The notes beneath the pieces were generated by a model that did no database searches, was not told where the DNA came from, and worked only from the letters and a program-made list of their open reading frames with translations. Below are positions 60,553 to 64,000 of a stretch of 64,000 nt of DNA, one piece after another (the stretch's first letter is position 1; every line of letters starts with the position of its first letter). The DNA is taken from NCBI GenBank assembly GCA_964519955.1, contig CAZFLM010000006.1:1-64000 (forward strand), written 5' to 3'. The position numbers and the translations under genes were made by a program. This stretch comes from CAZFLM01 sp964519955. Lineage in GTDB: Bacteria > Armatimonadota > Chthonomonadetes > Chthonomonadales > CAJBBX01.

Positions 60553-61158
60553 ATGCGTCGTCTACACGGCAGCCCGCAGTCGAGCCGGATCGTGCCGCGC
60601 CTCGCCGCCGCTGCCGCGCTGCTGTGCTGCGCCTCGGCCGCGCCCGCGCAGGAGGCGTGGGTCCAGGTTGCGCCGAGCGACGGCGGCTTCACCGTGCTCG
60701 CGCCGCCGAACGTGAAGCCCGCTGCCAAGGACATGAGCACCCCGCTCGGAAAGCTCACGTTCCGCGCCTACTACTCCGGTCAGGGCGACATCGCGTTCGT
60801 CGTCCTGTACACCGACTACCCGGCCGGCTCCCTGCGCAAGTACACCGCCTCGCAGATCCTGACGAGCGCGCGCAACACCGCCGTCGCGCAGGTGTTCGCC
60901 AAGGTGCAGAGCGACAAGGCAGTGACATTCAAGGGCTACCCGGCACGCGACCTGCTGATGAGCGCGACGAACAGGGATGCGGTGATTCGCTGCCGCATGG
61001 TCCTCGTTGGCCGGCGCCTCTACGAGGTGATGGCGGCCTGGCCGACCAAGATGGCCAAGGACCCGTCGGTGGACCGGTTCCTCTCCTCGTTCCGCATCGT
61101 CAAGCGGCAAGCCGCCCCCGCGAAACCGGCGGCCCGCCCGGCCCGTAGGACCCGCTGA
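60553..61158 (+). CDS. secreted protein of unknown function
   Basis: A 201-aa exported protein. The signal peptide ends near residue 35 (RLAAAAALLCCASAAPAQ). The mature part reads GGFTVLAPPNVKPAAKD, GKLTFRAYYSGQGDIAFVVLYTDYP, AVTFKGYPARDLLM, LVGRRLYEVMAAWPTK and FLSSFRIVK. This is the PsbP/DUF1795-like order, with a small beta-sandwich ending FxxSFRI. A basic Pro/Ala tail follows. CAGGAGG precedes the ATG. It is 23 bp before the LarA-like gene; co-transcription is likely. Confidence 0.75.
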   Translation: MRRLHGSPQSSRIVPRLAAAAALLCCASAAPAQEAWVQVAPSDGGFTVLAPPNVKPAAKDMSTPLGKLTFRAYYSGQGDIAFVVLYTDYPAGSLRKYTASQILTSARNTAVAQVFAKVQSDKAVTFKGYPARDLLMSATNRDAVIRCRMVLVGRRLYEVMAAWPTKMAKDPSVDRFLSSFRIVKRQAAPAKPAARPARRTR

Positions 61159-61181
61159 GGACCACGCGAAAGGCTACCCCC

Positions 61182-62489
61182 GTGCTCACCGTTCAGATCG
61201 ACACGTCCGCGTTCGACCATCCCGAGATCCCGCTGCCGCCCGTGTGGACTGTGCGCCACCACGTCGAGGCGCCCGAGGAGCCGGACATCGAAGGCGCCGT
61301 CCGCCGCGCCATGGCGGTCCCGCTTGCGGATCCGCGCGCGAAGCCCGGCGCTCGTGTGGCGGTGGGCGCCGGCAGCCGCGGCATCGCGAATCTTCCTCTC
61401 GTCGTCCGCACGGTCGTTGCCGAGCTGAAGGCCGCCGGCCTCGACCCGTTCGTCGTGCCCGCGATGGGCAGCCACGGCGGCGCGACCGCCGAGGGGCAGC
61501 GGGGCATCCTCGAGCACTACGGCATCACGGAGGAGGCAGTCGGCGCGCCGGTCCGCGCGACGATGGAGGTCGTGCAGGTCGCGACCCTCGATGGCGGCCA
61601 TCCGGCTTACCTCGACCGCTACGCATCCGAGGCCGACGCGATCCTGGTCGTGAACCGGATCAAGCACCACACCGACTTCGCCGGCGAGATCGAGAGCGGC
61701 CTCGCAAAGATGTGCGCCATCGGCCTCGGCAAGCAGAAGGGCGCGGCCTCGATCCACACGTATGGCGCGGACGGCCTCCGCAACCTGATGCCGCGCGTCG
61801 CCCGGGCGCTCGTCGACAACGCCCCGATCCTGGGCGGCGTCGCGCTCATCGAGAACCCCTACGGCAAGACTGCCGAGGTGCACGGTCTGGCGGCTGCGGA
61901 GATCGGCATGGGCCGCGAGAGGGATCTGCTCAAGCGCGCCCGCGCCCTGGCCGCACGCCTCGCCTTCGACAACGTCGACGTGCTGATCGTGGACCGCATG
62001 GGCAAGGACATCAGCGGCTCCGGCATGGATACCCACGTGATCGGCCGCGTGCGCATGCCCTCGATCCCCGAGAGCGACTGGGATGGCCCGTTCGTCCGCA
62101 TGCTCTGCGTGCTGGACATCTCGGAGCGGTCGCACGGCAACGCTGCGGGCATCGGCCTGGCGGACGTCACGACGCGCCAGCTCATCGAGCACATGGACAT
62201 GGCCGCGACGTGCATGAACCATCGCACGAGCGGGGAGGGTGGGGCGCATCGGCACACCATCCCGATGACCGTCGAGACCCCCGAGGCGGCGGTGCGCGCG
62301 GCGATGGCGCTCTGCGGCCGCGGCGAGCCGGCGAAGGTGAAGCTCGCGCGCATCCGCGACACGGAGTTCGTCACCACGCTGGAGGTCTCCGCTGCCCTGA
62401 TGGATGAGGTGGCCGCGCGCGAGGACCTCGAAGTCGTGGGCGGCGAGCACACGATGGATCTGCATGCCCTCTTGGGGGCTTCTGCCTGA
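61182..62489 (+). CDS. LarA-like (DUF2088) nickel-pincer racemase family protein
   Basis: A 435-aa protein. VAVGAGSRGI near residue 65, VPAMGSHGGAT at about 95-105, VNRIKHHTDFAGEIESG and CAIGLGKQKGA are LarA N-terminal-domain landmarks; the C-terminal domain follows. LarA homologues racemise or epimerise alpha-hydroxy acids using a nickel-pincer cofactor made by LarBCE, none of which is visible here. Substrate unknown. The GTG start at 61182 has AAAGG upstream. Confidence 0.85.
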   Translation: MLTVQIDTSAFDHPEIPLPPVWTVRHHVEAPEEPDIEGAVRRAMAVPLADPRAKPGARVAVGAGSRGIANLPLVVRTVVAELKAAGLDPFVVPAMGSHGGATAEGQRGILEHYGITEEAVGAPVRATMEVVQVATLDGGHPAYLDRYASEADAILVVNRIKHHTDFAGEIESGLAKMCAIGLGKQKGAASIHTYGADGLRNLMPRVARALVDNAPILGGVALIENPYGKTAEVHGLAAAEIGMGRERDLLKRARALAARLAFDNVDVLIVDRMGKDISGSGMDTHVIGRVRMPSIPESDWDGPFVRMLCVLDISERSHGNAAGIGLADVTTRQLIEHMDMAATCMNHRTSGEGGAHRHTIPMTVETPEAAVRAAMALCGRGEPAKVKLARIRDTEFVTTLEVSAALMDEVAAREDLEVVGGEHTMDLHALLGASA

Positions 62490-62514
62490 CGGTCAGGCGG
62501 AGAGGAATGGCGGC

Positions 62515-64000
62515 ATGAGCCGGTGGGTCGGTCGGTCCCTGCGTACCGCATGGGTGGTCATCGTCGTTGCTGTGGCGCTGTCGGGGCGTGCGTTCGGGCA
62601 GACGCCGGCCGAGGTCGCCGAGTTCGAGCGGCAGCTCGCGGTTGCGGCCAACTCGGGCGACACCGCCGCGCTCACCAACTTCTCCGTAGGCGCTACGGCC
62701 GAGCGCTTCGCCTGGACCACCGGACGCTCGGCGGTCGGATCCTCGGGCGGAAGGTGGAACGTCAAGATACTGGCGGACCCGGGGCCGGCGCCCGACCCTG
62801 CCGACCGGTGGGTCACCTTCAGCCGCTACCAGAAGTGCGAGAGCCAGCACGATCACATCTACCGCCTGGCGGCCGGCGATGCCGGACTGCGTCTCGGAGA
62901 CGAGATCCCGGAGACCGAGATCGGCGGCTACCGCGTGCGGCACCACGACGTCTCCGTCCGCTTCCACGTGGCCGCCAAGAGCGCTACCTTCAAGGACCGC
63001 GTCACGATCGAGCGCCGCCCGGGCGCCTGGCGGACCATGCTGCTTCGCCTGAACTCGCCGTACCAGGTGACCTCCGTGAAGTGCGGCGCGCAGCCGGTGC
63101 CCTTCGCGCGCGCCGGGGGATTCCTCGCGGTGCGGGCGCCCGAAGGGCCGCGCATCGTGCTGGACATGGCCTATGGGGGCGTGGTCGACGGGCATACGGA
63201 GGACTACATCCTGGCCGATCACGCGGGCCTCACCAGCTACTGGTACCCGCACACCGGCCGCCTCCCGGTGACCAGCCGCATCGCCATCACCGCGCCCAAG
63301 GGGTGGCAGAGCATCGCCATCGGCAAGCTGGTAAGCCGCGAGGTGCAGGGCGGCGTGGCAACGACGACCTACGAAAGTGACCTGGCGGTCTGCTACCTGA
63401 CCGTCGCCTCGGGCGACTACCACATCACGACGCGCACCGTCGACGGCGTGGCCGTCAGCGCCTACCTGCTGAAGGACGATCCGGCGCGCGGCGCCTCGGT
63501 CGCCAACGTGGCCAAGAACGCCCTCTCCTGGTTCTCCCACAACTTCTCGCCGTACCCGTTCAAGACCTACGTGGTCGTCGAGAGCCGCGTCTTCCCAGCC
63601 GCCCTGGAGTGCTACTCGTTCACGCTCTGCGGCTCCAGCACCATCCCGGAAGCCGTGCCGCACGAGATCTCGCACACCTGGTGGGGCGGCGTCGTGCCGA
63701 ACACCTACACCCGCTCGCTCTGGAACGAGTCGTTCGCCACCTATTCGGATAGCCTCTACCGGCGCTCGACTGGCGAGGACGGCATTTCCGCGGCCACGGC
63801 GACCACCGAGATGATGGCCACGGTCGCGACCGGCTACAGCCTGCTCGACGCGAGCGACGCGATGGACTTCCGGCAGGCCTCGGTGGGGTACGGCAAGGGC
63901 GGCGCGGTGCTCCGCGAGTTGGAGCGCATGCTCGGCAAGGAGAAGATGCTCGCCAGCATCCGGCGGTTCATCGCGGACCACAAGGCCGGCGAGGATGCCG
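62515..64000 (+). CDS. M1-family-like metallopeptidase (partial, cut by window end)
   Basis: At least 495 residues; the C-terminus is outside the window. The signal peptide is around 10-30 (TAWVVIVVAVALSGRAFG). An N-terminal beta domain holds YWYPHTGRLPVTSRIAITAP. The zinc site is HEISH at 383-387 with Glu405 in LWNESFATYSD. The spacing is H-x17-E rather than the usual x18. The normal GAMEN motif is replaced by ALECYSF. It is probably a secreted aminopeptidase. GGAGAGG lies upstream of the ATG. Confidence 0.88.
   Translation, partial: MSRWVGRSLRTAWVVIVVAVALSGRAFGQTPAEVAEFERQLAVAANSGDTAALTNFSVGATAERFAWTTGRSAVGSSGGRWNVKILADPGPAPDPADRWVTFSRYQKCESQHDHIYRLAAGDAGLRLGDEIPETEIGGYRVRHHDVSVRFHVAAKSATFKDRVTIERRPGAWRTMLLRLNSPYQVTSVKCGAQPVPFARAGGFLAVRAPEGPRIVLDMAYGGVVDGHTEDYILADHAGLTSYWYPHTGRLPVTSRIAITAPKGWQSIAIGKLVSREVQGGVATTTYESDLAVCYLTVASGDYHITTRTVDGVAVSAYLLKDDPARGASVANVAKNALSWFSHNFSPYPFKTYVVVESRVFPAALECYSFTLCGSSTIPEAVPHEISHTWWGGVVPNTYTRSLWNESFATYSDSLYRRSTGEDGISAATATTEMMATVATGYSLLDASDAMDFRQASVGYGKGGAVLRELERMLGKEKMLASIRRFIADHKAGEDA

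Overview
The window is about two-thirds G+C and reads as one contiguous piece of a free-living bacterial chromosome. Best guess is Armatimonadota or a close relative. The main clue is the prepilin-like secreted protein at 27141-27776, whose N-terminal segment and C-terminal DG motif follow a style expanded in that phylum. Supporting clues are many secreted or unusual carbohydrate-active enzymes, a uroporphyrinogen-decarboxylase-like methyltransferase, GH172/DUF2961, and core genes scattered as singletons. This is inference; no 16S rRNA is present. Start codons include ATG, GTG and TTG, Shine-Dalgarno sites are common, and several sigma70-type promoters with 17-18 bp spacers can be read directly.

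Layout. 1-9137: tRNA-Ser, then an accessory block bounded by two inverted copies of the same two-gene cassette (a ~90-aa partner plus a DUF2971 protein, each pair joined by an ATGA overlap). Between them lie a GH4 glycosidase, four tandem paralogous membrane/HEAT-like genes with a repeated LLRP tail, a DUF2695 protein, a methyltransferase and a small membrane protein. 9195-11396: ApbE/DUF2271/PepSY flavinylation operon on the minus strand. 11772-21057: ABC-F ATPase, double beta-helix secreted protein, GDPD, DUF5009 membrane protein, SpoIIAA-like protein, MFS transporter. 21169-27001: unknown membrane protein, acylphosphatase, PIN toxin-like pair, ispG, and an unknown two-gene operon with a possible PD-(D/E)XK nuclease. 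27141-40416: prepilin-like protein, GT39-type membrane protein, XerC/D recombinase, UROD-like methyltransferase, GH42-like enzyme, SGNH hydrolase, deoB-deoA, and a PQQ-type propeller. 40636-50663: proS, secreted propeller-like protein, MgtC, GH18-like protein overlapped by an FRG-domain protein, GH172, DUF2089, DUF4097. 50887-55928: unknown gene pair, rplU-rpmA, a hypothetical, obgE-proB. 56034-64000: Wza-like export protein, a DnaA-domain-I-like protein, membrane protein, folC, secreted protein, LarA-like protein, and an M1 metallopeptidase cut by the window end.

Intergenic spaces hold several dispersed GC-rich palindromic repeat families, some in tandem. The most promising undescribed material is the 282-9137 block (duplicated DUF2971 cassettes and the four-gene LLRP-tail array), followed by the 24825-27001 operon and the FRG/GH18-like overlapping pair. 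All family calls are from reading motifs; no database search was possible.
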